64,000 nucleotides of DNA from Nitrososphaerota archaeon (GTDB lineage Archaea; Thermoproteota; Nitrososphaeria; Nitrososphaerales; Gagatemarchaeaceae), in assembly GCA_027886885.1 (NCBI GenBank), contig JAPCJP010000007.1, positions 1 through 64,000 on the forward strand, read 5' to 3'. Position 1 is the stretch's first letter. Every line of letters starts with the position of its first letter. The notes under the pieces were generated by a model. The model was not told where the DNA came from and made no database searches. It saw only the letters and a list, made by a program, of their open reading frames with translations. This document shows, piece by piece, positions 40,970 to 50,432 of the stretch. A program made the translations under genes and the position numbers.

Positions 40970-42238
40970 TCAGGAGCCCGCGACGTCGGATAGGATATTC
41001 TCCAATTGCGAAATCACTTTGTCCTTCAGGTAGCCTTCCACTACCACCCTGCCTTCCTCTGCCTTCATCTTCAGATATTCCGAATTGGACAGTCGTTCGG
41101 CCAACGCCCTGGCAGAGAGGTTAGAATTAGGATCCATGATGAAGCCTCCCATCGCGTCGAACGACCCGGCTCCACCCAAGCTGAATGCGCAAACCGGTCG
41201 ATTGCAGGCGAATGATTCCAGAATCGCAGTGCCGCCATAGAAGTCGAAGACGCCAATGGGCACAGCAACAAGATCGGCCGCCGACAGATAGGCGGGCACC
41301 GAGTCATGGGGCACTACACCGTGAATATGGACTCTCGCAGTCAGGTCCATATCCTTCACTAATTGCCTCAGTCGGTTTATCGCGGTCCCACCTCCCACGA
41401 TATGGAGTTCCGCGGCAGGCAGAATCCTGGATAGCAAGCTGAAGATTCGAATAAGCGCAAACTGATTCTTGTTCATGTTACTTCCATCCGGCGTCTCGTC
41501 GACGATTCCTCCCACCGAGACCATGACCAGCGCATCATTCTTGATTGCGAGAATAGTCCTGCTCGGTTCCTTTCCTTCGTCTCTGAATTTTTTCGGGTCG
41601 ATCGCAACCCCGGCAAAAGGCAAGAACTTGGTGTCGGGCACCCCTTCATTTCGCTTGAGGAAGGCAATTTGGCCTCTGGTGAGAGCATTGGGCTCGTTGA
41701 CCAGAACGCCGTGGCAACTTCCGATTGAGCTTCGGAGGACGCGCGAAACGGCGGCGCCTCTGATGCTCCCTACGTAGCCCGGGAATGCGCCCCCTGAATA
41801 TTGGACTGTTCGCTTTATCGACTTTGGCAGACACGCTGAAGCCAAGAAAAAAGACGAATAGATCGAATGATAGTGAAGTACGTCGCAGTTCTTGACGAAG
41901 TTTTCCTTCATCAGACGTTGCGTGAACCTGACCGCCCCCAGTCTCCAATCCAGTCGTTTCAACAAATCAAATACCGAATCCCCGCACGGAATCACGACCA
42001 CTTTGTGGCCCAGGTCGTGCTGGTAGACCGTCTCGCGTTTGGTTTCGAACGAGGGGACGAACTTCGCGCAAGCGTGCCCCCGTCTTGTCAACTCGGCTGC
42101 ATATGTGTCGATGAACGATTCCCACTGTGTAAGTAAGAACTCTTTCGTCACATTCGAACGCCTGAAGGCGTCTCCCAATTCCCACCTCAGAAAGTTATCT
42201 TCTACGAACGCGATTTGCAAGGAGAGTTTCTCCGCCAC
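40970..42238 (-). CDS. Glycosyltransferase family 4-like
   Basis: GT-B glycosyltransferase of 422 residues. CDVLHYHSIYSSFFLASACLP and VQYSGGAFPGYVG lie in the acceptor half; VMVSVGGIVDETPDG, LHIVGGGTAINRLRQL, VHIHGVVPHDSVPAYLSAADL and FDFYGGTAILESFACNRPVCAF form the donor half with the glutamate pair. It precedes nothing on its strand within 20 bp and follows the CapD-like gene by about 70 bp on the same strand. Confidence 0.88.
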   Translation of the reverse strand: MAEKLSLQIAFVEDNFLRWELGDAFRRSNVTKEFLLTQWESFIDTYAAELTRRGHACAKFVPSFETKRETVYQHDLGHKVVVIPCGDSVFDLLKRLDWRLGAVRFTQRLMKENFVKNCDVLHYHSIYSSFFLASACLPKSIKRTVQYSGGAFPGYVGSIRGAAVSRVLRSSIGSCHGVLVNEPNALTRGQIAFLKRNEGVPDTKFLPFAGVAIDPKKFRDEGKEPSRTILAIKNDALVMVSVGGIVDETPDGSNMNKNQFALIRIFSLLSRILPAAELHIVGGGTAINRLRQLVKDMDLTARVHIHGVVPHDSVPAYLSAADLVAVPIGVFDFYGGTAILESFACNRPVCAFSLGGAGSFDAMGGFIMDPNSNLSARALAERLSNSEYLKMKAEEGRVVVEGYLKDKVISQLENILSDVAGS

Positions 42239-42306
42239 GCGAACAGATTATCAGCCACAAGCCGGATTATCATGATAGTTGAGAGAATAGAACTCGCTCA
42301 AGGCCG

Positions 42307-43320
42307 TTAGTTCGCAGTTGGGGCTCCGGCGGCTTCAGAATCTAGCTCTTTGAGCAGCTCCAAAATCTCCTCCTTCGACAAGAGGCTAGTCATGTCTGAT
42401 GAGTACGATTTCCTAGCCACCTTCTTGCCGACTTTTCCGGAGTTGTCGCGTGGGATGACGAAGAACTCGCCGCTTTCGGTGGCTCGTTCACTTTCCGAGA
42501 AAGTCATAAGCTCTTCGTGCATCTTCTCACCAGGTTTCGAACCAACGACGTTGACCTTGATTTGTGACGGGCTTATTCCCGCTTTCTCAGCAAAGTAGTC
42601 TCTGCAGACCTCGGCAAGGTCTCCGATTCGAAGTGCTCTCATCTTCAAGACCACAATTTCGGCTTGGCCCGCTGAGCCGGCCGCGTGAAGAAGTACCTTG
42701 TGAGCTTCACTTGGAAGCATTACGAATCTAGTCATTTCTGAATTCGTTACGGTGAGAGGCTTCTTCGCAAGGACGCTTCGCTCGAAGATTCTGAGAACCG
42801 ATCCTCTGCTGCCAAGAATGTTTCCAAATCTGACGCAAGCGAGGACTCCGCCCCTTGCTCTAGTCCCGGCGTCAATCGTGAGCTTCTCCCCTAGCAGCTT
42901 GGTCGCGCCCATAGTGCTGGAAGGATTGACCGCCTTGTCGGTGCTGACGTAGATGAACTTCCTTGCGCCGAATTTTTTGCAGCTATTGATGACATTCTGA
43001 GTTCCGATCACGTTCGTTGAGATTGCTTCGTAGGGGTTCTCTTCGCAGAAATTGAGGTGCTTCAGGGCGGCGCCGTGAAAGACGATGTCCGCATCTTCGA
43101 TCGCCGATTCTACGCTGGAGACGTCACGTACGTCTCCGAAGGCGTACTTCAATCGGGGGTTCTCCCCAAACATGCTCTTTGCCTCAAACAAGCCGTTCTC
43201 GTCATTGCCAAAGAGGCATATTTCCTTGGCTTTGGTGGAAAGAAGGGCATGCGCCAGAACCAAGCCCACAGAGCCGGTTCCGCCGGTAATCAAAACTCGC
43301 GAGTTATCGAAATGGTCCAA
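42307..43320 (-). CDS. UDP-sugar 4,6-dehydratase-type SDR (FlaA1/CapD/PseB family)
   Basis: 337-residue member of the short FlaA1-type branch: ITGGTGSVGLVLAHALL (cofactor site), DVRDVSSVESAIEDADIVFHGAALKH and YVSTDKAVNPSSTMGATKLLGE with the catalytic Lys and the Met replacing Tyr that marks this family. Members such as PseB, FlaA1 and WbjB dehydrate UDP-GlcNAc to a 4-keto-6-deoxy sugar, often with C5 inversion. KPGEKMHEELMT is the conserved later motif. TTG 43320 is the start. The DegT aminotransferases nearby could use its product. Confidence 0.92.
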   Translation of the reverse strand: MDHFDNSRVLITGGTGSVGLVLAHALLSTKAKEICLFGNDENGLFEAKSMFGENPRLKYAFGDVRDVSSVESAIEDADIVFHGAALKHLNFCEENPYEAISTNVIGTQNVINSCKKFGARKFIYVSTDKAVNPSSTMGATKLLGEKLTIDAGTRARGGVLACVRFGNILGSRGSVLRIFERSVLAKKPLTVTNSEMTRFVMLPSEAHKVLLHAAGSAGQAEIVVLKMRALRIGDLAEVCRDYFAEKAGISPSQIKVNVVGSKPGEKMHEELMTFSESERATESGEFFVIPRDNSGKVGKKVARKSYSSDMTSLLSKEEILELLKELDSEAAGAPTAN

Positions 43321-43449
43321 ACGGTTGATGCGACCTCTGATTCTGATGTGCTAATCTAAAAGCATATTGAGTCTGCCACTGCCACTCTCTCAACGTCGTC
43401 GTTCTTGCTTCCCGCAATCGTGAAGTGATGGCTAAAGAAACCATTTTGA

Positions 43450-44127
43450 ATGCGTAGCAACGCACGTCAGACGATGCAACCTAGGTCTCCTGTCATCGTT
43501 TTCGGCACGGGGGAATTCGCGGAAGTTGCGGCATACTATCTCGCCAAAGACGGTAATTATGACGTCAGTGCTTTCACCGTTGACCGGAACCACATGGACT
43601 CCCAATCAATGCAAGGAAAGCCCATTGTCGCATTCGAGGACATAGAGAAACACTTTCCGCCAACCAAGTACAAGATGTTCATAGCCGTGGGCTTCTCGCA
43701 GCAGAATGCAACGAGGGCGCTAAAGTATGACCAGGCCAAGTCAAAGGGCTACGAGCTCATAACCTATGTTTGCTCGAAGGCGATAGTCTGGGACAATGTG
43801 GAACTTGGCGACAATTGTTTCGTCTTCGAAGCGAATGTGATACAGCCCTTCGTCAAGATTGGTAATGACGTCATAATTTGGAGTGGGAATCACATCGGTC
43901 ACCATACCACGATAGCGGATCATTGCTTCATAGCTTCCCACGCGGTGATTTCCGGCAAGGTCAAGATTCAACAATCCTGTTTCATAGGAGTGAACGCGAC
44001 AATTAGGGACGGCATCACAATTGCAAAGGGTTGCGTCATCGGCGCCGGAGCCCTTATCATCAAAGATACCGAGCCGAATTGTGTGTACGGCGGCACTCCG
44101 GCAAACCTCCTAAGAAGGCTAGCCTGA
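43450..44127 (+). CDS. NeuD-family sugar acyltransferase (left-handed beta-helix)
   Basis: 225 residues. N-terminal Rossmann-like part (VIVFGTGEFAEVAAYYLAKDG) binds an amino- or hydroxy-sugar; the C-terminal hexapeptide repeats (VWDNVELGDNCFVFEANVIQ, IGHHTTIADHCFIASHAVISG) form a left-handed beta-helix that binds the acyl-CoA, with catalytic HH. Usually acetylates an amino sugar such as a 4-amino-6-deoxyhexose. First of three tightly packed plus-strand genes with the beta-propeller and WbqC-like proteins. Confidence 0.92.
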   Translation: MRSNARQTMQPRSPVIVFGTGEFAEVAAYYLAKDGNYDVSAFTVDRNHMDSQSMQGKPIVAFEDIEKHFPPTKYKMFIAVGFSQQNATRALKYDQAKSKGYELITYVCSKAIVWDNVELGDNCFVFEANVIQPFVKIGNDVIIWSGNHIGHHTTIADHCFIASHAVISGKVKIQQSCFIGVNATIRDGITIAKGCVIGAGALIIKDTEPNCVYGGTPANLLRRLA

Positions 44128-44129
44128 CA

Positions 44130-45038
44130 ATGAGATGGGAGAAGCATGGGCGCATATTCGAACCAACCGCGCAATACGATTGGTTGCAAACTCACGCATC
44201 AGTTCCATTTGCGTTGCACCTTTCTGGAGAGAGATACCGCATCTATTTTGCTGGAAGGAATCGGGCAAACAAGTCGCAAGTCGGATTCTTCGAAATCGAG
44301 ATGAGCGACCCGACCAAGATCGAGATGCTCACGCCTGACCCCGTGCTGAAACTCGGGAAGATAGGACTCTTCGACGACAGCGCCGTCTTCCCGAGCTGGC
44401 TCGTGAGGAGAGGTAAGGCAATCTACATGTACTATGTCGGTTGGGTTCAGGGGGTCAGTGCACCCTATTACGCGAGCGGCGGACTTGCAATAAGCAGGGA
44501 CGGCGGCAGGACGTTCAAGAGGTATTCAGAGGCCCCAATAATGGGGCGCAGCGAAAAGGACCCCTACATCAATGCGTCGAACTGCGTGATTCGCGACCGC
44601 GGGCTCTGGGCGATGTGGTATCTTTCTGCGATAGACTTTCGAATTGAGGGAAGCAAATCTATGTATTACTACGTGATAAAGTACGCTGAATCGGATGACG
44701 GGTTGAACTGGCGGAGGACGGGGAATGTGAGCATCGGTTTGAAGGAGAAGGGCGAGACAAGGATTTCAAGGCCTTGCGTTATAAGGGATAGGGATTGCTA
44801 CAAGATGTGGTATAGCTACGCCCGCGACTCCTATCGCATTGGTTATGCAGAGTCCATAGACGGGAAAAAGTGGGTCCGCATGGACGAAAAACTCGGACTT
44901 ACCGTCTCGCGCAGCGGCTGGGACGACGAAATGGTTTGCTATCCCCACGTTTTCGATCATGGGGGGAGAAGATTCATGCTGTATAACGGAAACTCATACG
45001 GCAAGACAGGCATAGGTCTTGCGACCCTTGAAGAATGA
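44130..45038 (+). CDS. GH43/GH32-like five-bladed beta-propeller protein
   Basis: 302 residues from ATG 44130, 2 bp after the NeuD-like stop; an earlier in-frame start would lie inside the previous gene. Repeats such as GERYRIYFAGRNRANKSQVGF, KAIYMYYVGWVQG, GLWAMWYLSAIDF, DCYKMWYSYARDSYRIGYAES and RRFMLYNGNSYGKTGIGLA fit the blades of glycoside-hydrolase clan F/J or related propellers. No signal peptide, so it is cytoplasmic. Proteins like this are common in sugar clusters with NeuD and WbqC but their role is unknown. It overlaps the WbqC-like gene by 4 bp. Confidence 0.85.
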   Translation: MRWEKHGRIFEPTAQYDWLQTHASVPFALHLSGERYRIYFAGRNRANKSQVGFFEIEMSDPTKIEMLTPDPVLKLGKIGLFDDSAVFPSWLVRRGKAIYMYYVGWVQGVSAPYYASGGLAISRDGGRTFKRYSEAPIMGRSEKDPYINASNCVIRDRGLWAMWYLSAIDFRIEGSKSMYYYVIKYAESDDGLNWRRTGNVSIGLKEKGETRISRPCVIRDRDCYKMWYSYARDSYRIGYAESIDGKKWVRMDEKLGLTVSRSGWDDEMVCYPHVFDHGGRRFMLYNGNSYGKTGIGLATLEE

Positions 45039-45781
45039 AATGTGTCATAATTCGGACTGATTTTGAAGTGAAGACCTCCTCGATACGCGTTGCCAGCACT
45101 CAACCCACCTACATCCCATGGATGGGTTTCTTTGGCCTAATGGACTGCGTCGATAGGTTCGTCCTGATGGATGACGTCCAATTCTCAAGGAGAAGTTGGC
45201 ACCAAAGAAACAGGGTTTTCAATCCCGCAAGTGGTTGGATTTGGCTTACGATACCCACGAAGGGGGAGTTTCCGACGCCGATGAACAAGGTCAAAGTGGA
45301 CGGCAGGAGCTGGATAAGGTCCCATCTCGATAGGCTCAAGGCGCTTTACAGTGCGGCACCCTATTTTGACGACGTGAGACTGCTCTTCGACAATCTTCGC
45401 TCGATTGAGAGCGAATTTCTAACAGACTACACGATTGGGATGATTCAGCAGATAAGATCCCTCCTCGGGATTGAGACTCCTCTATACTATTCGTCAAAGA
45501 TATCACATGAATTCAAGCACAAGACGGAACTTCTCATTTGCCTCACGCAATCAGTTGGGGGTGGTACCTACGTTGCACAGCCGACTTCGGTGGAGGAATA
45601 CATCGAGAAGGATCTTTTTCCATCAAGTGGAATTCGGCTCGAATTGTTCGAGTATAACCACCCTCAGTATCGAGACGAGAACTTTGTGTCTCATCAGAGC
45701 ATCTTAGATATGATAAGCTACGTCCCCCCTTCCAATCGACTCGCGATGATAAGGAGCGGCGTTCAGATCAAGCCTCTCTAA
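45035..45781 (+). CDS. WbqC-like family protein
   Basis: 248 residues. QPTYIPWMGFFGLMDCVDRFVLMDDVQFSRRSWHQRN (a segment spanning about 20-56) is the hallmark of the WbqC-like family, found in polysaccharide loci and often beside DegT and NeuD-type genes. Its biochemical role is not established; aminosugar N-acylation or transfer has been suggested from context. The family usually begins near QPTY, so the first ~15 residues may be an artefact; GTG near 45068 is an alternative start. Last of the NeuD/propeller/WbqC trio. Confidence 0.87.
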   Translation: MKCVIIRTDFEVKTSSIRVASTQPTYIPWMGFFGLMDCVDRFVLMDDVQFSRRSWHQRNRVFNPASGWIWLTIPTKGEFPTPMNKVKVDGRSWIRSHLDRLKALYSAAPYFDDVRLLFDNLRSIESEFLTDYTIGMIQQIRSLLGIETPLYYSSKISHEFKHKTELLICLTQSVGGGTYVAQPTSVEEYIEKDLFPSSGIRLELFEYNHPQYRDENFVSHQSILDMISYVPPSNRLAMIRSGVQIKPL

Positions 45782-45819
45782 TCTTCTCCATGCTCAAGAA
45801 GGATGACGCCATGAGAAGG

Positions 45820-46527
45820 TCAACGCTTGAGCGACTCTTCATACCTTGACCGATATGTCCCGCCCCTCCTCCCTGGGAACGTGATGGTCTCGTCTACCTT
45901 TGGCTCCCCCTCTCCGACCCTGAATTCGATGAGATAATAGACTGAGTTCATGATGTAGTGCACTTTGACGTCCCTCGCCTCCTTCGGTACGGCATCAAGG
46001 GGGACTGTTGCTTTGAATCTCGGGTTCGCGGCCATCAGCATCTTCCCAAACTCAGTTTCTCTCAGCCACTCTGGGACGGACTCGTCTCCGACTACGATCT
46101 TGCCGCCGACTTTCGCAACTCTTACCATTTCAGACATTGCGAACTTCTTGTCTTTGAATTCGTTAAGAGCTCCAAAGTGGAAGACAACATCAAACGTCCT
46201 CTGGTCGAACGGGAGGGGGGCGGAGGCATCGTGAATCAGCATCTCAAAAGGGACAGAACAGCCGAAAATCTTCTCTTCGCAGATTTTGAGCATGTTAGGT
46301 GAGATGTCCGTAAGCCGGAGAAGGCCCTCTTTGCCCAGACGCTTGACCATCTTCTCTGTGTCCCTTCCCGTGCCACAGCCAATCTCTAGGACTTTGGAAT
46401 CGCTCCTTAGTTGCAAAAGGCTAATGATATTCTCTCGTTCTGCATCCTCGTCTACGAAGAGAGTCTTCAGAAGGAACGCCATGTCGAAGTCATAGGTCTC
46501 AGCGGCAGAATTCCAGTATTCAGCCAT
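45820..46527 (-). CDS. Class I SAM-dependent methyltransferase
   Basis: 235 residues. VLEIGCGTGRDTEKMVKRLG is the SAM loop, LRLTDISPNMLKICEEK the acidic motif, FDVVFHFGALNEF the later motif and VGGKIVVGDESVPEWL the strand before the active site. No accessory domain. It lies after the WbqC-like gene (convergent, 38 bp) and may be independent of it. Small-molecule or sugar methylation cannot be distinguished. Confidence 0.85.
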   Translation of the reverse strand: MAEYWNSAAETYDFDMAFLLKTLFVDEDAERENIISLLQLRSDSKVLEIGCGTGRDTEKMVKRLGKEGLLRLTDISPNMLKICEEKIFGCSVPFEMLIHDASAPLPFDQRTFDVVFHFGALNEFKDKKFAMSEMVRVAKVGGKIVVGDESVPEWLRETEFGKMLMAANPRFKATVPLDAVPKEARDVKVHYIMNSVYYLIEFRVGEGEPKVDETITFPGRRGGTYRSRYEESLKR

Positions 46528-46633
46528 TCAGATCTGCCCCTGCCATTTCTGAGCTATCTCCACTAGTTGCACTCCTTTGAAAAAGGTTCTATGTGCTTGA
46601 GGGGTCGGAAAAGTTCCTCCCGAACGGGCCGCC

Positions 46634-48319
46634 TCAGACGTAGCCCATACGCCTCAGCTTGTCCACGATTTCCGACTCTTCAGCTTCGTTAAAGGCTGAG
46701 CTATTACCTTGCGTTGCTTCTGGCTCGACGAATGCTGGCTCCCTTCTTGAGGCCTCACTGTCCGACTTGAAGATTGTCTTGATTAACCTGCCATCTACAT
46801 CTCGTGGGATTCCCAACCCGAAATAGTGCAAGATTGTGGGGAAAACATCGGTAATGTCAGACTCTAGGATACCCCCGGCGTTAGCTATCTCTGGTCCGCA
46901 CACGGCGATGATCCCATTCCTATCGTGGTTAGCTTCGCTCTTGTTCGCGTACTTCTTGGTTACAGGGTGGTTGGATGTGAAGAAGGTTGGATTCGCCAGC
47001 GCAACGTATTCCGATTCCTCGTCATACGCCATGATATCAGGAATATCGTGCTGCGCGCCTCTTTGCCCGGTCATTACGTAGACGTCTTGCGCCAGAAGCA
47101 CCTTGTCGAATACAAGCTCGCCGTGATAGGTCAGGCCGCGCAATTTCGACACGACCTCGGCGGTCATTGCATTCTTCTTTGCGTCGTCTTCGACTCTGAG
47201 GTAGACGTTGAATACTCCATAGCCGCCGAAGGAGTAGGCTGTGCTGTTGTCCCAGTCGATGTCAGTTTGCTTACTGAGCAGGAGCTTGTAGAGAACCTTG
47301 CTCACCCTTCCGGCAAAGTTCTCCTTGCTGGGCTTCTCTACCTCCCAGTATTCGCCCATGAAAGTCTCCAAGAGGGCGCCCGATGCTCTCCCGGGTAGCA
47401 ACTTGAATGCGAGTTCAGGCGTGATTCCGACCTTAAACAAAAGATACCGCGCTTGACTGGCCACCCTTCGTTTGACCTTCATGTAACCTTCGTTCAAGAG
47501 CCACGTATCAGCCAGAAACACGTGACTTCCCGGCGAAAGACCGTGGTCTGACACAACGAAGATATTTGCAGACGGCGGGAGGACACTTACTACTCTCTCG
47601 AGTTCGGAGTCAAGGTACGCGAAGAACTCCTGGACATGACCGCCGTATCGCTCGAAGTGTTTCGCGTCGGTCTGTGTCGGATATCTGAAGTTGAGGTAGT
47701 CATGGAGCACCTTGTCAGTCTCGAAGTAGTGAACCATGAAAAAGTCCATGCTTTGCCTCCCCAGAAGGTGCAACACCGCATCGGTCTTCTGCCTGACCCT
47801 CACTTTCAACTCAGCATAAAATGAGTCGAGCTGCGCCTCCGAGTAGGCCTGCGTCGGGACATCGGCGAAATTCCAACCCCTTTCCTTGAGCTCTGCTTGC
47901 AACCCCGGAGGCTGAGTGTAATCTTCTGCGTGCCTCGGAAGGGGAAAACCCGATATCAAGAAGCCGTTCACCGGTTCGGGCTTGTAGGTCATGGGGACGC
48001 CGAACACCCCAACCTTGAAGCCAGCCTTGGAGAGCACACCCCATAGTGTGGGATCCTTTATGGAGAAGCCAGCGACCAGAGAGCCGACGTCGGACGGGCT
48101 GTTACTGGCCCGAGAGAAGAAACCGAAGACCCCATGTCGTCCGGGGTTCTTTCCGGTCATGAAGGAGGTCCAAGCAGTGGCCGTAACGTAAGGGATCGTG
48201 CTCACCAATTTACCCCAGGTCCCGTTGTCGAGAATCTTCGATAACGTGGGCATCGCAGGTGCCACCTCCTTGAGAAGGCGGTAAGGGAACCCGTCGAGCG
48301 CCAATACTGCAACGCGCAT
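46634..48319 (-). CDS. Type I phosphodiesterase/nucleotide pyrophosphatase family protein (alkaline-phosphatase fold)
   Basis: 561 residues. The metal motif VAVLALDGFPYRLL is N-terminal; TAWTSFMTGKNPGRHGVFGF carries the catalytic Thr/Ser; VVSDHGLSPGSHVFL and NHDRNGIIAVCGPEI give the other metal ligands. The family cleaves or transfers phosphate esters, including nucleotide sugars, glycolipid phosphates and carrier lipids. No signal peptide or membrane helix, so it is probably cytoplasmic. Divergent from the acyltransferase at 48505 across 185 bp with no clear gene. Confidence 0.9.
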   Translation of the reverse strand: MRVAVLALDGFPYRLLKEVAPAMPTLSKILDNGTWGKLVSTIPYVTATAWTSFMTGKNPGRHGVFGFFSRASNSPSDVGSLVAGFSIKDPTLWGVLSKAGFKVGVFGVPMTYKPEPVNGFLISGFPLPRHAEDYTQPPGLQAELKERGWNFADVPTQAYSEAQLDSFYAELKVRVRQKTDAVLHLLGRQSMDFFMVHYFETDKVLHDYLNFRYPTQTDAKHFERYGGHVQEFFAYLDSELERVVSVLPPSANIFVVSDHGLSPGSHVFLADTWLLNEGYMKVKRRVASQARYLLFKVGITPELAFKLLPGRASGALLETFMGEYWEVEKPSKENFAGRVSKVLYKLLLSKQTDIDWDNSTAYSFGGYGVFNVYLRVEDDAKKNAMTAEVVSKLRGLTYHGELVFDKVLLAQDVYVMTGQRGAQHDIPDIMAYDEESEYVALANPTFFTSNHPVTKKYANKSEANHDRNGIIAVCGPEIANAGGILESDITDVFPTILHYFGLGIPRDVDGRLIKTIFKSDSEASRREPAFVEPEATQGNSSAFNEAEESEIVDKLRRMGYV

Positions 48320-48504
48320 TTTGCGTTCTTGCCTTCGACGGAATCAGACTATTTTAGCGATATCGTTTCCCGCATCGCCGAACTACGTAGCGGGAACCTG
48401 CCTCCGGAACGCCTCTTACGACTATCAAAGGCAACGCAAGACGGCACCCCACGGGAGACCGATTCTTATACGACCGTGGAAAGCACGACAAGAGGGCGTC
48501 AAAG

Positions 48505-49563
48505 ATGGCCGAGAACAAGCCTCACGGCGAAGTCCCCGGTCTAACTGGTATGAGGGGACTGGCCGCGCTCTACGTCATGCTCGGGCATTACCTCTTTTCC
48601 CCGACGCTCCACGCGGTCCCCTGGTACGTCAGCATGTTCACCCAGCTTGGGTGGAGCGGAGTCGACTTCTTCTTCGTACTTTCCGGCTATCTCCTAGCCT
48701 CGATATATGTCAAACCCACGCGGCAGTACTTCGTCCGGAGGGTGTTCAGGACATTTCCGCTCTACTACGCGACGTTGCCGTTGTACTACCTAATCGGTCT
48801 CAAGCTATCCCCCCTCGACCTGATCTACGCAGAGGACTACTTTCTAAACAACGGTCCGTACTTCCCGCAATGGACGCTGATGGTGGAGGAGCTATTCTAC
48901 TTCGTCATCTTCCCCCTAATCCTCGTATTCAGACCCAAGCCGACGTACCTTGTCGCGGTCGGACTCGCGGCATTGGCGCTGTGGTACCTTCTACCGGTCG
49001 GTGGGGTTCTTGCTGACCCAAACGGCCAGATGCCGCCTCACTTCATTTGTTACGCGGTCGGAATCTACCTCGCCAAGAACAGGGCGAAGATTCTCGCAAG
49101 AGTACGCGCGACTCGGTTGCTCGCCCTTGGATGCGCGGGAGCCTTTCTGCTCTCCGACGCAGCGTTGTACTTCTCCGGCCTGTCGGTCCAAGGCGTGTCT
49201 CCGGTCCAGCAGATTCTATTCTCTTCGGTCTACGGCTCGGTAATCCTCTTCATGCAGAACAACAGGCTCTTCACAAACAGGGTTGCGCACTTTTTGGGGA
49301 AAATCTCCTATGGAGTCTACCTTTTCCAGGTCCCCTTCCTAGTGATTTTGGGATACCCGCAGCAACTCTTGTACTTCGGGCCGCAACTCGAAGCTCTACA
49401 CTTGACGATTTTCGAGGCCGCCCCCCTAGCTGCTGCCGCCACCTTTGTTGCAGCCGTCGCGAGCTTCTACCTCTTCGAGGGCCCCTTGATATCGCTAGGG
49501 AGGAGACTTACGCAGACCTCTACGCACCCACATTCGGGTTCCGCCTTTGCAAGAAGTGATTAA
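48505..49563 (+). CDS. Membrane acyltransferase, OafA/acyltransferase 3 family
   Basis: Polytopic membrane enzyme of 352 residues with about ten hydrophobic helices. LTGMRGLAALYVMLGHYLF has the conserved Arg and catalytic His, GWSGVDFFFVLSGYLLA is the second signature, and FPQWTLMVEELFYFVIFPLIL the third. Family members O-acetylate or O-acylate surface sugars at the membrane. It starts at ATG 48505 and stands alone between two divergent or convergent genes. Likely decorates the surface glycan. Confidence 0.93.
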   Translation: MAENKPHGEVPGLTGMRGLAALYVMLGHYLFSPTLHAVPWYVSMFTQLGWSGVDFFFVLSGYLLASIYVKPTRQYFVRRVFRTFPLYYATLPLYYLIGLKLSPLDLIYAEDYFLNNGPYFPQWTLMVEELFYFVIFPLILVFRPKPTYLVAVGLAALALWYLLPVGGVLADPNGQMPPHFICYAVGIYLAKNRAKILARVRATRLLALGCAGAFLLSDAALYFSGLSVQGVSPVQQILFSSVYGSVILFMQNNRLFTNRVAHFLGKISYGVYLFQVPFLVILGYPQQLLYFGPQLEALHLTIFEAAPLAAAATFVAAVASFYLFEGPLISLGRRLTQTSTHPHSGSAFARSD

Positions 49564-49628
49564 CGCCTGACGAAGGCCGTCAAGAAACAACCCGCTTGCC
49601 TTCGGGCAATTACTTTTCGGCTCGATTT

Positions 49629-50312
49629 TCACTTGACTGAGTTCTTGTATACGTAGACGGTATACTCCCACAGCGGATAGTCATGTCGTAGAAGAAACCA
49701 TCGACTACAATTCTCCACGAGGAATTTGGTGATTTCATCTATAGGAGCGTAATAGAGGTCGCTTGCCTTCCAGTCGACGTGCTCACTCATCAGGTTGAAA
49801 CCTAGGCCTTCTTTGCATAGCGGCCATAGCTTCGACAAAGCCGCCTCAATCCATTCCAGATGCGCTGCTTCGCCGGAAGAGAACCGCACATGAAAGACTC
49901 CTGACACAAGGACGTAATCGAAAAACCCTTGAAACTTCTTCAAATCGTCTTCCAGTATATCCACCACCTTGAAGTCAGCCAACGGATGGCGCTTCCTAGC
50001 GGTTTCGACCATTCTTCTTGAGATATCCCATCCATGATAGTGACATTTGACCCCTTTCTCCTCGATGTAGTCTAGCAGCAAGCCATTACCGCAGCCAAAG
50101 TCGAGGATTCGCCGCCCCTCAAGGGCACCGACATCGAGAAGCACCTTGAACCGTAACCAGACCTTGTCCTTACCCACCCAATGCGCGAACTCCACCGTGT
50201 TACCATCTTTCCCACTTGCGTGCTCTTGGTATCCTAGCTTGATTGCCTGGTTCTGAGCCTTGACGTGTTTCGAACTTATTCTGGCCTCCCTCTTTCCCTT
50301 CGGCACGACCAT
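49629..50312 (-). CDS. Class I SAM-dependent methyltransferase
   Basis: 227 residues. RRILDFGCGNGLLLDYIEEKG is the SAM loop, HGWDISRRMVETARKRHP the acidic motif and FDYVLVSGVFHV the later motif. The region AHLEWIEAALSKLWPLCKEGLGFNLMS is typical for small-molecule methyltransferases. It is divergent from the DegT gene at 50433. Confidence 0.85.
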   Translation of the reverse strand: MVVPKGKREARISSKHVKAQNQAIKLGYQEHASGKDGNTVEFAHWVGKDKVWLRFKVLLDVGALEGRRILDFGCGNGLLLDYIEEKGVKCHYHGWDISRRMVETARKRHPLADFKVVDILEDDLKKFQGFFDYVLVSGVFHVRFSSGEAAHLEWIEAALSKLWPLCKEGLGFNLMSEHVDWKASDLYYAPIDEITKFLVENCSRWFLLRHDYPLWEYTVYVYKNSVK

Positions 50313-50400
50313 CAGAACCTCGAAGGCGCATCGCTGTTGGCCGCGAACTCAGAGAGGTCGTAAGACGAACGGGCCAACCCAAGGTGAGAGGGAGGAGAGA

Positions 50401-50409
50401 TATTAAAAA
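50401..50409 (+). promoter_or_regulatory. TATA-like box of the DegT gene at 50433
   Basis: TATTAAAAA, centred about 28 nt upstream of the GTG at 50433, with no Shine-Dalgarno between. Fits a leaderless transcript. Confidence 0.55.
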
Positions 50410-50432
50410 CCATCACGTGCCAAAGAGCGATC

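Noticed and set aside
48320-48504. Small gene between the phosphodiesterase and acyltransferase
   Set aside because: Open frames here have no start context or motif and overlap the divergent promoter region.
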